From the NCBI RefSeq assembly GCF_000277405.1, contig NC_017741.1, positions 1,426,001-1,490,000 on the forward strand: 64,000 bases of DNA, given 5' to 3'. The translations under genes were made by a program, and so were the position numbers. Below are positions 17,741 to 29,859 of the stretch, in pieces. How positions within the stretch are numbered: the stretch's first letter is position 1; each line of letters opens with the position of its first letter. Below the pieces are notes generated by a model. It saw only the letters and a program-made list of their open reading frames with translations, did not search any database and was not told the DNA's origin. The DNA is from Helicobacter pylori Shi112. Its GTDB lineage: Bacteria > Campylobacterota > Campylobacteria > Campylobacterales > Helicobacteraceae.

Positions 17741-19674
17741 CAATTATCCTTTTTGGGCATTTTTTTACTATGTTCTTCTATAAACTTCATGCACGCAAAC
17801 TTGTCTTTTTTCGTCATATCAGAAGCTTTTATTTGAAGAGTTTTTTCTATAGTTTCTACAAAATTAAGTTGTTTTTCAGTTGGAGGTATCATTTCTTTTT
17901 TTGTAGCAGAAATGTTGTTATTGCTATTATTTCTATATAAGTTAGAAATTTCTGTGCCTAATTTCTTTTGGATATTTTGCATTAAATCAAGATAAGCACT
18001 TTTACCATCTTTTATAATCATATCTAACATTTCTTCTAATTTTTTTGTAAAACTATTATCCACTTTAGAAATAGCAATCCATTGTGTTTGGTTATCATTC
18101 AAAAAGAAATCAACAATGCTTTTACCAAGAGCTGTGGGCGTGATCTTACTATTTTTGCCCTCTAATGTAATGTAATTTTTGTTTTTTAAGATCTCAAATA
18201 CACTTGTATAAGTGCTAGGTCTTCCTATGCCATAGGTTTCCATCATTGCGATAAAAGTGCTTTCAGTATAAGGGCTAGGAGCTTTAGTTTTTAGTTCTTT
18301 GATATTAAAATCTAAAATAGGCATTTGAGTTTTTAATTGCAAGCTAGAAAAATCAAGATCGCTTTCAATCTCTTCTTCATCTTTCTTTTCTTCTTCTAAG
18401 TCTTTAATCGCTTTAAAGCCTTTAGATTTGAGTTTGCTAAAACTGCATTTAAAGCTGTGCGTTTTTACTTTAAAATTTAAAGTTGTGTTTTCGTAAATAG
18501 CGTTTTTACTTTGAGAGCAAATGGTGTTAAAAAAGATAAGCGTATAGACTTTTAAATCATTAATATCTGTAATATTGTGTTTCTCGCACACTTTTTTAAG
18601 ATCTTCATAGCAGTGAGGGTGTGTAATTCTTATAGCCTCATGCGCTTCAGCTTGTGAATTTTTACCAGCCCTATATTCTCTGTACTCATACACGCTAGGA
18701 TAAATATTTTCAAAAAACGCTTGATGCTCTTGCAAGTATTCTTTACTTAACGCTTCACTATCGGTGCGAATATAAGTAATCAATCCAGCTTCAAAAAGTT
18801 TTTGGGCGTGTTCTTGGATTTGCTTAACGCCCATTTCTAAAATTCTAACCCCATCTTTTAAAAGATTAGAAGTGGTGAAAGGTTTAGGTGGAGATTTTTC
18901 TTTATCTTTTTGCTCTACTGCGTCTAAAAAAGCTAAGGGGTTAAGATTGTTTTTTAAGTCATTTAAAAAGTTTTGGGCTAATTCTTTGGTCTCAAACACT
19001 TTCCTTTTATTCTCTTCTACTAAAGTAATAGAGATTTGAGAACCTAACACATCAATAATAGCTTCTATGCTATAACTTAATTTCTCATCAATATTCTTTT
19101 GTTCAAAGGCTTGGATTTTTCTGTCTAATTCTACTAAAATGGAAAGAGCAGGAGTTTGAACCCTACCAGCACTCACTTCAAAATTTTTAATGTTTTTGCG
19201 CAAATAAGGCGTTAAAGTAAAGCCTACAAATTGATCGCTTACAATCCTACCTAGCCAACTATAATATAGATTGAGATTGCTTTGAGAAAATAGCACAGCA
19301 TTGTTCAAGCCTTTTTCTACACCGCTTTTTGTGATTTCATGAAATTCAGTGCGATAAATTGTTTTAGCTATATTTTTGATTTTTTCATAAAATTTATAAC
19401 CTATACCATAACCCTCTCTATCAGGGTCAGTAGCAATATAGACCACTTTATCTTTACATTGATTTATCATATAGTTGATATGAGTGGATTTATCCTTTTT
19501 CTTATCCGTGCTTTTTTTGATTTCAAAAATAGGATTAAATTCTTTACTCACTTCAATATTGACTAGCTCAACAAAATGCCCACCAGTCGCAAAAACAAAT
19601 GAACTTCCTGTTAATTCTTTGATTTTAGCGATCTTATTGGGACTTTCTATGATAAATACGCAGTTTTTATACAT
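17740..19674 (-). CDS. topA: Type IA DNA topoisomerase of the ICE
   Basis: A 644-aa protein. The N-terminal Toprim domain begins CVFIIESPNKIAKIKELTG and includes ATDPDREGYGIGYKF (the DxD and Glu metal ligands). The active-site segment LITYIRTDSEALS near residue 300 carries the tyrosine that attacks DNA. No C-terminal zinc-ribbon cysteines are seen, unlike the chromosomal enzyme. It relaxes negative supercoils, here presumably during element transfer or replication. It overlaps virB4 by eight bases and virB7 by one, so it is embedded in the T4SS operon, a feature of Helicobacter TnPZ elements. Confidence 0.93.
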   Translation of the reverse strand: MYKNCVFIIESPNKIAKIKELTGSSFVFATGGHFVELVNIEVSKEFNPIFEIKKSTDKKKDKSTHINYMINQCKDKVVYIATDPDREGYGIGYKFYEKIKNIAKTIYRTEFHEITKSGVEKGLNNAVLFSQSNLNLYYSWLGRIVSDQFVGFTLTPYLRKNIKNFEVSAGRVQTPALSILVELDRKIQAFEQKNIDEKLSYSIEAIIDVLGSQISITLVEENKRKVFETKELAQNFLNDLKNNLNPLAFLDAVEQKDKEKSPPKPFTTSNLLKDGVRILEMGVKQIQEHAQKLFEAGLITYIRTDSEALSKEYLQEHQAFFENIYPSVYEYREYRAGKNSQAEAHEAIRITHPHCYEDLKKVCEKHNITDINDLKVYTLIFFNTICSQSKNAIYENTTLNFKVKTHSFKCSFSKLKSKGFKAIKDLEEEKKDEEEIESDLDFSSLQLKTQMPILDFNIKELKTKAPSPYTESTFIAMMETYGIGRPSTYTSVFEILKNKNYITLEGKNSKITPTALGKSIVDFFLNDNQTQWIAISKVDNSFTKKLEEMLDMIIKDGKSAYLDLMQNIQKKLGTEISNLYRNNSNNNISATKKEMIPPTEKQLNFVETIEKTLQIKASDMTKKDKFACMKFIEEHSKKMPKKDN

Positions 19675-22165
19675 ATTGAATATTCTCGCTTTCTTTTTTC
19701 ATTTTAGTTTTTAAATACTCTTCCTTATAAGTTTCTTGGTTTGATTTTTTAAGATCATTGAGGATTTTTCTATTACCAGCATTGCTATCAAGAATATAAA
19801 GTAGTTCTTGCAAATCTTTTTTTAAATCAATTTCAATAAAAGCTGAAGCGTTTGTAACGATATTTTTTACTAGCACTTGTCTGGCTCTCATATCCGTGTT
19901 GTGTAAGAAATTGATTTCGCTATCGCTTAATGGAACACCGCATTCTATTAGTTCATCAGTATCTTTTGTGGGGTAGATAATCACTTGAGAAAGGTTGCCT
20001 ATCAAACTCTTTGCTTTATCAATACCTAATTCTTTGACTTGAGATATTTTTTGAAACGCCATGCAAAGTGTTCCATTGATTTTTCTAGCTTGAGCGAGTG
20101 CGTTAGCGATATAGTTAAACATTATAGGATGCATAATGTAGCCTTTAGTTTCATCAATGAATAGAAAAAAAGGTTTGTTGTGTTCCTTTGCTTCAAAAAA
20201 CAATTTGTGGAACAAATACATAGCAATTAGCCCCATAAGTTTTTTATCATTAGCAAAAACATCCATATTGATCACACTTAAAGGACTTTTAGAAAAGTCT
20301 AAACAATCTTGAAATTTTTTAAAATAGACTTTTTCCCCTTGTGATTTTAAAATCTCATTAAAATCTTGTTCGCTAGAGCCTAAATTTTTGGCAATTTCTA
20401 ATAAGTTTATTTGATTTTTTTGTTCACCCATGTAATTATAAGTATCTCTAATAACCTTATCTATAGACTGAGAAGCCTTATTATCTTGTTGGTTATTGCT
20501 ATCAATATTGAGCATAAATTTAATCCAGTTTGCTAGAAATTGCCTATTTTCTTCTGTATCTTTTAAACTGAAAGGGTTGATATAAAAACCACCATCTGTA
20601 TTAGCAGTATTGTATTGACCTTCAAAAAAGTCAGTCATAATCTCCAAACCATTCATTCTGTCAAGAGCTACCACGCTCATATCGTATTTAGTCAGTAAAT
20701 TGGCGATTAAAAAACTAATAAAAGTGGATTTACCGCTCCCTGTGCTACCAATTATCATGGTATGACCTACAACATTGTCGTTTCTATCTCTACCTTGCTT
20801 AGCTTGAAAATTGAAAAAGTGGGCTGATCCATTTTGATTTTTAAACACGCTGATAGGACAATCCCCCCAACTATTTTCTTTAAAGCCTTCTTGATATTTT
20901 TCAAACATAATCAAACTAGCAATATTTTGGCTAGTTTGAGGTCTTAGGCGTGAATTTAAAAAGTTTCTTTCAGGAAAAAATGAAAAAAATATAGGACGCA
21001 TATTGATGCTTTCTAAAACCGCTGAAAAGCCTTCTTTTTTCAAAGTGTTATATACAATAATTGATTTTTTATCTAATTCTTTTTTAGAATTAGCAAAAAC
21101 CATGATCGATAAACTAACTTTTTGTATTTGCGCTCTGTCAGTAGAAACCATTTGCTCTAAATATTCTATATTTTGATAGCTAATATCTTTAGAGCGTTTT
21201 TTACGCTCTCTAATAAAAAACAAAGCTCTTTCTTTATCCATAGCTTCTATAGTGAGCAAAATATCTAAGTTAAACTTTTCACACAAAAGATTAGATAAAG
21301 CCAAAGAAGTGATATTATCCACATCATAAGCTTTCACAGCAATAAAACGCTTAAAAGTCTCTATTCCGTTATAGTCATGTATAAAGTGGTCTTTTTTAAA
21401 ATATAAATGAGATTGGATATTCCCATCGCTCAATCGTCCTTGTTTGTATTTAAAATCACAATAATGACCATTACAATATTCAGCGTATAAATTCAATAGA
21501 TCGTCTGAACTTAAAAATTTAGGCTCAAAGTCTGTTAGTATGGAACTCATCTTATTTAAAATCTCAGCTAAAAGAGTTGCTTTATCTTGCAATTCTTTAT
21601 TTTCTACCGCATTCTTTTTTATTTTATAAGCTTCCTGTTTTTGTGCTTCTGAGTTTTTAAGATTATCTTTTAAAGGTTTCTCTTCATCATTATTTACATA
21701 CTTATCAGTAGTCATTTTTGCTTTCCACTTTTCTAAAAGCCCTTTTATATTGACGCTTTTTGTTTCAATAATTAAATAGTAAGTCGTGATATAAAATTCT
21801 TTATTTTTTTCATAAGCATTAACAATTTTTTTAGCGTATTTACTCACGCCATCTTTGTTGTAAATAGTTTGAGTTTTTATATCTCTTCGTTTAGCAACAA
21901 TTCTTAGAGTAACACCATCTATCAATTCATTTAAAGCTTGTGTTCTGTATAAAAATTGTGTAGCCACATCTTCTTTATCAAAATTTGAATAAGTTATTCC
22001 ATTTAAAGATATTGCTCCTACTAAGTTTCCTTTATGCGTTAACACAAACTTTTCATCAAATTTTCCATTAATATTGTTTTCTTGAACTAAAGAATATTGT
22101 CTAGGAATACAAGAACTTAAGAAATTGAAAATAAATTTTTTAAAACCTTCTAAACCAAGAAACAT
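19667..22165 (-). CDS. virB4: VirB4/CagE-type T4SS ATPase
   Basis: An 832-aa protein. The C-terminal ATPase domain has Walker A (MIIGSTGSGKSTFISFL, near residue 470) and Walker B (PFFLFIDETKGYIMHP, near residue 667); the N-terminal half matches CagE/TrbE/VirB domain arrangements. VirB4 energises pilus subunit extraction and substrate transfer at the inner membrane. All motifs look intact. It starts 12 bases after virB3 and overlaps topA by eight. Confidence 0.94.
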   Translation of the reverse strand: MFLGLEGFKKFIFNFLSSCIPRQYSLVQENNINGKFDEKFVLTHKGNLVGAISLNGITYSNFDKEDVATQFLYRTQALNELIDGVTLRIVAKRRDIKTQTIYNKDGVSKYAKKIVNAYEKNKEFYITTYYLIIETKSVNIKGLLEKWKAKMTTDKYVNNDEEKPLKDNLKNSEAQKQEAYKIKKNAVENKELQDKATLLAEILNKMSSILTDFEPKFLSSDDLLNLYAEYCNGHYCDFKYKQGRLSDGNIQSHLYFKKDHFIHDYNGIETFKRFIAVKAYDVDNITSLALSNLLCEKFNLDILLTIEAMDKERALFFIRERKKRSKDISYQNIEYLEQMVSTDRAQIQKVSLSIMVFANSKKELDKKSIIVYNTLKKEGFSAVLESINMRPIFFSFFPERNFLNSRLRPQTSQNIASLIMFEKYQEGFKENSWGDCPISVFKNQNGSAHFFNFQAKQGRDRNDNVVGHTMIIGSTGSGKSTFISFLIANLLTKYDMSVVALDRMNGLEIMTDFFEGQYNTANTDGGFYINPFSLKDTEENRQFLANWIKFMLNIDSNNQQDNKASQSIDKVIRDTYNYMGEQKNQINLLEIAKNLGSSEQDFNEILKSQGEKVYFKKFQDCLDFSKSPLSVINMDVFANDKKLMGLIAMYLFHKLFFEAKEHNKPFFLFIDETKGYIMHPIMFNYIANALAQARKINGTLCMAFQKISQVKELGIDKAKSLIGNLSQVIIYPTKDTDELIECGVPLSDSEINFLHNTDMRARQVLVKNIVTNASAFIEIDLKKDLQELLYILDSNAGNRKILNDLKKSNQETYKEEYLKTKMKKESENIQYV

Positions 22166-22177
22166 TTTTAAAACTCT

Positions 22178-22438
22178 TTAAGCATAATATTCTTTAGTGT
22201 CATTTTTTAGCGTTAGGTTTGCCAAAATAATGTTTGTAATATCTTCATCAAAAAATTCTAGTATGTAAAACATTGTTATTAATGCCACCAATAGCACCAC
22301 GCCATATAATAAAGACCACACAAATAAGAAAGAAGCGCTCAAAAAAGAAATGATCCAACTATTCATATTAAGCTTTAAAAACTTCTCTTTTTTAGATATT
22401 TCTCTAACATTGATGGTCTCTACATAATTTAAAATCAT
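22178..22438 (-). CDS. virB3: VirB3-type inner-membrane T4SS protein
   Basis: An 86-aa protein with two adjacent membrane helices around residues 29-62 (SFLSASFLFVWSLLYGVVLL and following). Small size, hydrophobicity and the virB2-virB3-virB4 order identify it. VirB3 assists VirB4 in pilus assembly. The ATG lies directly against the virB2 stop. Confidence 0.8.
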   Translation of the reverse strand: MILNYVETINVREISKKEKFLKLNMNSWIISFLSASFLFVWSLLYGVVLLVALITMFYILEFFDEDITNIILANLTLKNDTKEYYA

Positions 22439-22741
22439 TCACCCAACTCCAAATAATTTATTGGCAATAGTTTGAGCGTTTGCAATGGCAATAGTGGCTA
22501 AAATTATCCCTATACATTTCCACGCAATTTCTCCTAGCCTATCTAGGTTTTTAACTACATAAATACCAACACAAATCACAATAACTGCACCTATTGCTTT
22601 CATAAAAGGACCGCTAGTAAAATTGATGATTGTTTGTAATGCATTAGACTGCCACACGCCACTTCCATTTGCCAACAATAAATTGGGCATAGCCAACAGC
22701 ATAAAATATAAAGCTTTTTCTTTGAAATTTTTACATTTCAT
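22439..22741 (-). CDS. virB2: VirB2-type pilin
   Basis: A 100-aa protein with a signal peptide (ALYFMLLAMPNLLLANG; cleavage likely around residues 25-27), then two hydrophobic helices (about 45-65 and 72-92) split by a short polar loop (KNLDRLGEIAWK). This is the typical two-helix pilin topology. VirB2 builds the conjugative pilus. It overlaps the primase-like gene by 11 bases. Confidence 0.85.
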   Translation of the reverse strand: MKCKNFKEKALYFMLLAMPNLLLANGSGVWQSNALQTIINFTSGPFMKAIGAVIVICVGIYVVKNLDRLGEIAWKCIGIILATIAIANAQTIANKLFGVG

Positions 22742-24653
22742 AATCTACTCCTTGAATTGGTTTTTCATTTTCTTTTGTGTTGTTTTGTGAGATTGTTTGT
22801 TCTTGTGGTTTTAATAAGGCTAAGCACTCATTTTTAAGAGCTTCTAATTTTTCTTTTTTCTCACCATCAAAAAACAAAGATTGCTTCTCTATTCTTTCTA
22901 AAAAGTTTTTTATCATTTCATTATTGATATAATCATTACCGATTAAATTGGCTAGCTTTAAGTCATCGTTACAGTCCTTAGAATATGGGATAAAAACATT
23001 AGGCATATTTTCTGTATGCTTATAAATGATTTCTTCACTAATCTGTGTATAGATTTGTCCATTTTTATCATTGTCATAGGCTAAAACAATATTTAAAGAC
23101 AAATCAGGTTTACTCACAGGCTCAGGCTTTGTGGTTTGAATTTGCGTGTTCTGTGTAAATAAATTACTCATTGCTTGTTGTTTTAAATGGGTTATATCCA
23201 TAATGCGTCCTTTTAAAATAATAGGTGTTGCATCATTAGGGCTTTTATAATACGCCCTTGATTGATCCACAGAAACTTTTTTATCTATGTAGTCATAAAT
23301 ACCCAAAGCCTTAGCACAAAAATTGTTAAAGGCACTAAAATCATTGTTACAATTAAAATCTTGACCTATAGTTTGCTGTGTAGGGATAATGATTCTAAAT
23401 CTTTCAGCAATGTGTCCGTGCTTTTTTTTATTATGGTTTCTTGATGGGATAATAAGCGTTTCTATGCCATGTTTTTTAAAGAGATTTTTAGTATCTTCTA
23501 GGCTAATATTAGGCTTATCTTTGTCATTATCTATATCAAAAATAAGCAAGTTAGAAAAGCCTTTGGTGTTATGGGTATTTCTATAGTTATTCTTATAAAT
23601 CGCACTTGAATAATGGTAGTTTGTAATCACCCTAACTAATTCATCTAAACTTTTTACACTTTCATTAACCCAATCTTTAGCTGGCATAAAATCTGTGCTA
23701 CTAGGATATTTAGCCCTTGAAAAATGGATAGTTAAATTATCTCTAGTGGTGTTTGTTTTATTTTCAATTCTTGTTTGAGTGCCTTTATATAATTCAAAGC
23801 TCTGAACCTTTTTAAGATAGTCAGCGTATTCTTTGCTTTTAGATTGCTCAATATCGCTCAATAATTTTTCTAAAAAAGCGTCTAATTTATTAGCATTAAA
23901 TTGCCCATTACAGCTTAATAGAATACTTTCATAAGCATTGAGCTTTCTTAATTGCAAATAACTCATGCTATCAATAATGCTTTCACTTAAAACAATATTT
24001 TTAATCAGCTTTAAATCCTTAGGGGCAAGCATTTCTATACCTTTTTCCCCCTTATTTAAAGCATTGATAGGTCTGTTTAACACTTGATTATTTAAGCTAG
24101 TCATAGGATTTTCCAGGCGTCTAGTGTAAGAAACGATCTTATTAGAATGGCTATTTTTGGAATATAAGAAGTTAGGCACACACATGTTATTATGTTTATC
24201 TCTTTTTAAAGAGTGGTTATAGACTAAAAACAGATTACCATTAAGCTTTCTTTTTTCTAACATTTTGGAATTGGTTAAATCATAAAGTTCAAATTGATTG
24301 AATTTATCAATAATTTTTTGTTGCTCTTTAAATTTATCTGCTTCTTTACTAGTTAGTTTAGAGGCATTTTCTTTCATGGTGTCATCGTTTATGATTAAAC
24401 CTTGCGTAAAACCCATTAAATCTAAATTTCTGTTCTTACAGAAATTGATAATATTACCGCTATCAGCTTTATTGTCGCAGTTTAAATAAAACCATTGAAA
24501 ATTAGCATTTTGCCTTACAAGAAGCTTTTCATTACTATTACTATAAACTTTCCAAATTTTAGTGCTTTTTTGTGCGTTCAATCTATAACCATTTCTTTCT
24601 AAAAGGCTATCTAGTGGTAAGTGTATAGCGTTCTTTACATAAGCCATAATCAA
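22731..24653 (-). CDS. Toprim/primase-like DNA-processing protein of the ICE
   Basis: A 640-aa cytoplasmic protein. The N-terminus has Cys residues in a CHC2-like context (FYLNCDNKADSGNIINFCKN, residues ~56-75) and a central segment with LLIFDIDNDKDKPN. Near residue 530 is VLAYDNDKNGQIY, the DxDxxG motif of Toprim domains. Conjugative elements carry primases that start the complementary strand in recipients; this domain mix suggests such a job. It opens the T4SS block and overlaps virB2. Confidence 0.7.
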   Translation of the reverse strand: MIMAYVKNAIHLPLDSLLERNGYRLNAQKSTKIWKVYSNSNEKLLVRQNANFQWFYLNCDNKADSGNIINFCKNRNLDLMGFTQGLIINDDTMKENASKLTSKEADKFKEQQKIIDKFNQFELYDLTNSKMLEKRKLNGNLFLVYNHSLKRDKHNNMCVPNFLYSKNSHSNKIVSYTRRLENPMTSLNNQVLNRPINALNKGEKGIEMLAPKDLKLIKNIVLSESIIDSMSYLQLRKLNAYESILLSCNGQFNANKLDAFLEKLLSDIEQSKSKEYADYLKKVQSFELYKGTQTRIENKTNTTRDNLTIHFSRAKYPSSTDFMPAKDWVNESVKSLDELVRVITNYHYSSAIYKNNYRNTHNTKGFSNLLIFDIDNDKDKPNISLEDTKNLFKKHGIETLIIPSRNHNKKKHGHIAERFRIIIPTQQTIGQDFNCNNDFSAFNNFCAKALGIYDYIDKKVSVDQSRAYYKSPNDATPIILKGRIMDITHLKQQAMSNLFTQNTQIQTTKPEPVSKPDLSLNIVLAYDNDKNGQIYTQISEEIIYKHTENMPNVFIPYSKDCNDDLKLANLIGNDYINNEMIKNFLERIEKQSLFFDGEKKEKLEALKNECLALLKPQEQTISQNNTKENEKPIQGVDYEM

Positions 24654-24657
24654 GCCT

Positions 24658-25422
24658 TTATGCGCACCCTCTTAAATCTTTAGATTTAACGCTCAATCTA
24701 TGAAAAGCTCTTTGCAAATTTTTCAATACAATAGCTTTTTGATAAGGACATTTGTTACTAGGGAGCGCTTTTTTGCTCAAGCTTTTATAGTTAAGCGTAA
24801 AAATTGTCTGTGCGTCATTTAGGGGGCTAAAACTAAAAAGTAAGTCGTTAAATTGTCTGAATTTATTAAAAACAATCTCTTTAAGCTCGCAAATTTGATT
24901 ATTAACTCTATACTTCACGCTTTTTAGCCTTTGTGTGTTCTTTTGTAAAAAGTTAATAATTTTCAAAAAAAAAGGGGAAGGGAGTGTGTTTTTATTGAAT
25001 TTACTCCCTTGAAACTCCTTATTTTTTGTGAAGTCTTTTAAATAGATATACACATAGCCTGGCTTATTTTTTACCGCTTCAATTAACCCTTGAGCTTCCA
25101 AATCATTGATTGCGTTTCTTAAAGACCTATCTACACACTGATGCACTTGCGTGTAATAGTGTCTACTTAATGCAATTTTATTGCTTTTTGAACTTAGTGC
25201 AAGCTCACAAAGCTCTCTGTAAAGCCTTCTAGACCCAACCCCACCAAATAAAGTGCTATAAAACCTATCTTCAACAACTTTTCTAAAGATTTCTACATTA
25301 ACATCTGGATAGTTTTGGAAATAAAATTGTTGTGTCTTTTTGGAAAATTTAACATTGTCTAAAAACATTTCTTGGCACTCTCTAGAATTTAAGTGCAGTT
25401 TAGGGATTTTAAAAAACTTCAT
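24658..25422 (-). CDS. Predicted winged-helix DNA-binding protein at the ICE end
   Basis: A 254-aa basic protein. Residues ~60-135 (YRELCELALSSKSNKIALS to LINDLEAQGLIEAV and a GYVYIYLKD wing) look like a winged helix, seen in replication initiators and regulators. It is the outermost gene at this end and lies four bases before the primase-like gene, so it probably heads the leftward operon. A decayed copy of its first ~22 codons lies at 25748-25872. It could be an initiator or a regulator; sequence alone does not decide. Confidence 0.6.
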   Translation of the reverse strand: MKFFKIPKLHLNSRECQEMFLDNVKFSKKTQQFYFQNYPDVNVEIFRKVVEDRFYSTLFGGVGSRRLYRELCELALSSKSNKIALSRHYYTQVHQCVDRSLRNAINDLEAQGLIEAVKNKPGYVYIYLKDFTKNKEFQGSKFNKNTLPSPFFLKIINFLQKNTQRLKSVKYRVNNQICELKEIVFNKFRQFNDLLFSFSPLNDAQTIFTLNYKSLSKKALPSNKCPYQKAIVLKNLQRAFHRLSVKSKDLRGCA

Positions 25423-25468
25423 AAACTTCCTTCTAAAAGAAGTTAGATAAGAATTCTATAAATAATTA

Positions 25469-25484
25469 CATTCCCTAAAGAATG
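25469..25484. other. Candidate ICE terminus with AAGAATG target motif
   Basis: CATTC (25470-25474) is inverted as GAATG (25480-25484), and AAGAATG occupies 25478-25484. AAGAATG is the described target/direct repeat of Helicobacter TnPZ elements. Position just outside the last ICE gene supports this as the right junction. The left junction is outside the window. Confidence 0.6.
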
Positions 25485-25497
25485 AAAAATCCACCAT

Positions 25498-25658
25498 AAA
25501 GAATAAAGAATAAAGAATAAAGAATAAAGAATAAAGAATAAAGAATAAAGAATAAAGAATAAAGAATAAAGAATAAAGAATAAAGAATAAAGAATAAAGA
25601 ATAAAGAATAAAGAATAAAGAATAAAGAATAAAGAATAAAGAATAAAGAATAAAGAAT
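25498..25658. repeat. Tandem array of 23 perfect AAAGAAT heptamers
   Basis: From 25498 to 25658 the unit AAAGAAT repeats 23 times without interruption (161 bases). It lies in the 790-bp gap between the winged-helix gene and 5S rRNA, starting 14 bases outside the AAGAATG element end. The unit is nearly the TnPZ target motif. It is noncoding, with no spacers, so it is a VNTR and not a CRISPR array. Confidence 0.97.
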
Positions 25659-25747
25659 AAAAACCTAAAAATGCCTAAAAGCGTTTTTTACAATCAAACT
25701 AAAGAGCTTGGTTGTGTGAAGCGATAACTTTTTAAAGAATAAAGCTT

Positions 25748-25872
25748 TCTAAAAACATTTCTTACCACTCTTTAGAATTAGTGCAGTTTAGGGATTTTAA
25801 CAAACTTTATAAACTTCCTTTTAAAAGAAGTTTAGATAAGAGCTTCATAAACAATTGCATTCTCTAAAGAAT
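25748..25872. repeat. Decayed second copy of the ICE end and winged-helix gene start
   Basis: These 125 bases align with 25358-25483 almost throughout, including the AAAAGAAG hairpin region and the terminal CATTC-N6-AAAGAAT. In this copy the winged-helix ATG has become ATA and small deletions break the frame after about 11 codons. It looks like the scar of an earlier element end beyond the heptamer array. Confidence 0.85.
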
Positions 25873-25884
25873 AAGCGATCAAGA

Positions 25885-26050
25885 ATCCATACCAACGGCA
25901 TAGAGAACTTTTGGAGCTTTTCTTAAAAGGGCATTAAGTCAGTTCAAAGGAATAGAGAGAAAGAATTTCTTGCTCCATTTAAAAGAGTGTGAGTTTAGGC
26001 ATAAGGAAAACCTGTATCAAATTCTGTTAAGATTAATCAGAAAAAATTTT
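25885..26050 (+). pseudogene. IS1595-family transposase C-terminal remnant
   Basis: Translation gives IHTNGIENFWSF, then after a one-base shift a frame reading LKRALSQFKGIERKNFLLH, LKECEFRHKENLYQILLRL and IRKNF. This is the C-terminal signature of ISXO2-like (IS1595) transposases: NGIE-x-FWSF-x-KR, then FYLHLKECEFR and LLLKLLR. Only about 55 codons survive and a frameshift follows FWSF. Related remnants occur at 56441-56503 and 56650-56800. Confidence 0.75.
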
Positions 26051-26213
26051 ATCGCATTGGATTTTATTTTTTCATCAAACTCGTTTTCTTAAAACCCTAA
26101 AAACTTTGAATGAAGAATAAAACTCTATAAAAACCCAACCATCTAAACCAAACATTAAATATTAAAAATAAGATTAAAAAAAGATAAAAAAGCAAGATTA
26201 AAAAACATTTCCC

Positions 26214-26336
26214 TATCCCTGCACCGACCTACATTCCCACTCTTGAAAAGAGCAGTATTATCAGCGATGAAGAGCTTGACTTCCAGGTTCGGAATGGTTA
26301 ACTGGGTAGTTCCTCTTCTCTAAAGGCACAAGGAAA
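26214..26336 (-). rRNA. rrf: 5S ribosomal RNA
   Basis: The minus strand reads CCTTTTCCTTGTGCC at the 5' end and ends GGTGCAGGGATAGG, with the conserved CCGAACCTGGAAGTCAAG loop. It lies about 230 bases after the 23S gene on the same strand, as a 23S-5S unit without 16S, which is normal in H. pylori. Ends are estimated to within a few bases. Downstream (25.9-26.2 kb) the minus strand is T-rich (several T6-T7 runs), which may end transcription. Confidence 0.95.
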
Positions 26337-26513
26337 AGGGAGCTAAAGATAAAACGCATTTACCCTTAACTCCCCTTTCTCTTTATAGGGAGCTTGTTTT
26401 TAGAAGATCGTTAATAGCCCTTAATTAAAACGAGTCAGATTTTATCCTAATTTCTCATTAAAGTTTATTATATAAAAGTCTTTATAAAACGCCAACTCTC
26501 TTACACTCAGTAA

Positions 26514-26548
26514 GGCAGTGGTAACTTATCCGCGCTTATTGCCGTTAT
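26514..26548 (-). other. 3' arm of the pre-23S processing stem
   Basis: GGCAGTGGTA (26514-26523, plus strand) is the exact inverse of TACCACTGCC at 29527-29536, and TTGCCGTTAT (26539-26548) pairs with ATAACGACAA at 29494-29503 (one G-U). These arms enclose the 23S gene and form the stem that RNase III would cut. Confidence 0.8.
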
Positions 26549-26564
26549 ACTTATACAAAAAGCA

Positions 26565-29453
<2,889 letters not shown>

Positions 29454-29493
29454 AATTTTAAAATATCCTTTAAAACCCGCCCTTTTATAATGA

Positions 29494-29536
29494 ATAACGA
29501 CAATTGCACGAATATTCTATTAGCGCTACCACTGCC
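29494..29536 (-). other. 5' arm of the pre-23S processing stem
   Basis: See the pairing with 26514-26548: ten exact base pairs at the distal end and ten with one G-U wobble at the proximal end, flanking an internal loop. It lies about 40 bases upstream of the mature 23S 5' end. Confidence 0.8.
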
Positions 29537-29859
29537 TTAATGAATATAAGACAGAGTTATTGTAGTTTTACTTTACTTTTACATAGGCTATTAACAATGT
29601 TAAATCAAATAACTTCGTTTCTCTTTAAAAACTTGCTATAATCGCTCTTAATGTTAAACCCTTTAAAGAAGACTAAAAATGCTTGATCCCTAATCTTTTT
29701 TTAATCGCCAAGTTTTATCAGCTAATGAGCTTTTTATATTCAAAAGCTTTTTGACCTCTATAACTTAACTTGTTTAAAAGCTTTTTGGCTTTTATGACTT
29801 GTTTGAGTTGTTTCAAATTAAAGAACTTTTTAAAGCTTGTCTTTAAAAACGAAATGTAA

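Noticed and set aside
24658-25422. Calling the terminal gene an integrase (XerT)
   Set aside because: No tyrosine-recombinase R-H-R-Y motifs are seen; the protein looks like a winged helix. The integrase is presumably left of the window.
25498-25658. Heptamer array as a CRISPR
   Set aside because: Units are contiguous with no spacers and no cas genes are near.
25423-26213. A tRNA gene as the ICE attachment site
   Set aside because: No tRNA-like sequence is visible; the AAGAATG motif explains the junction better.
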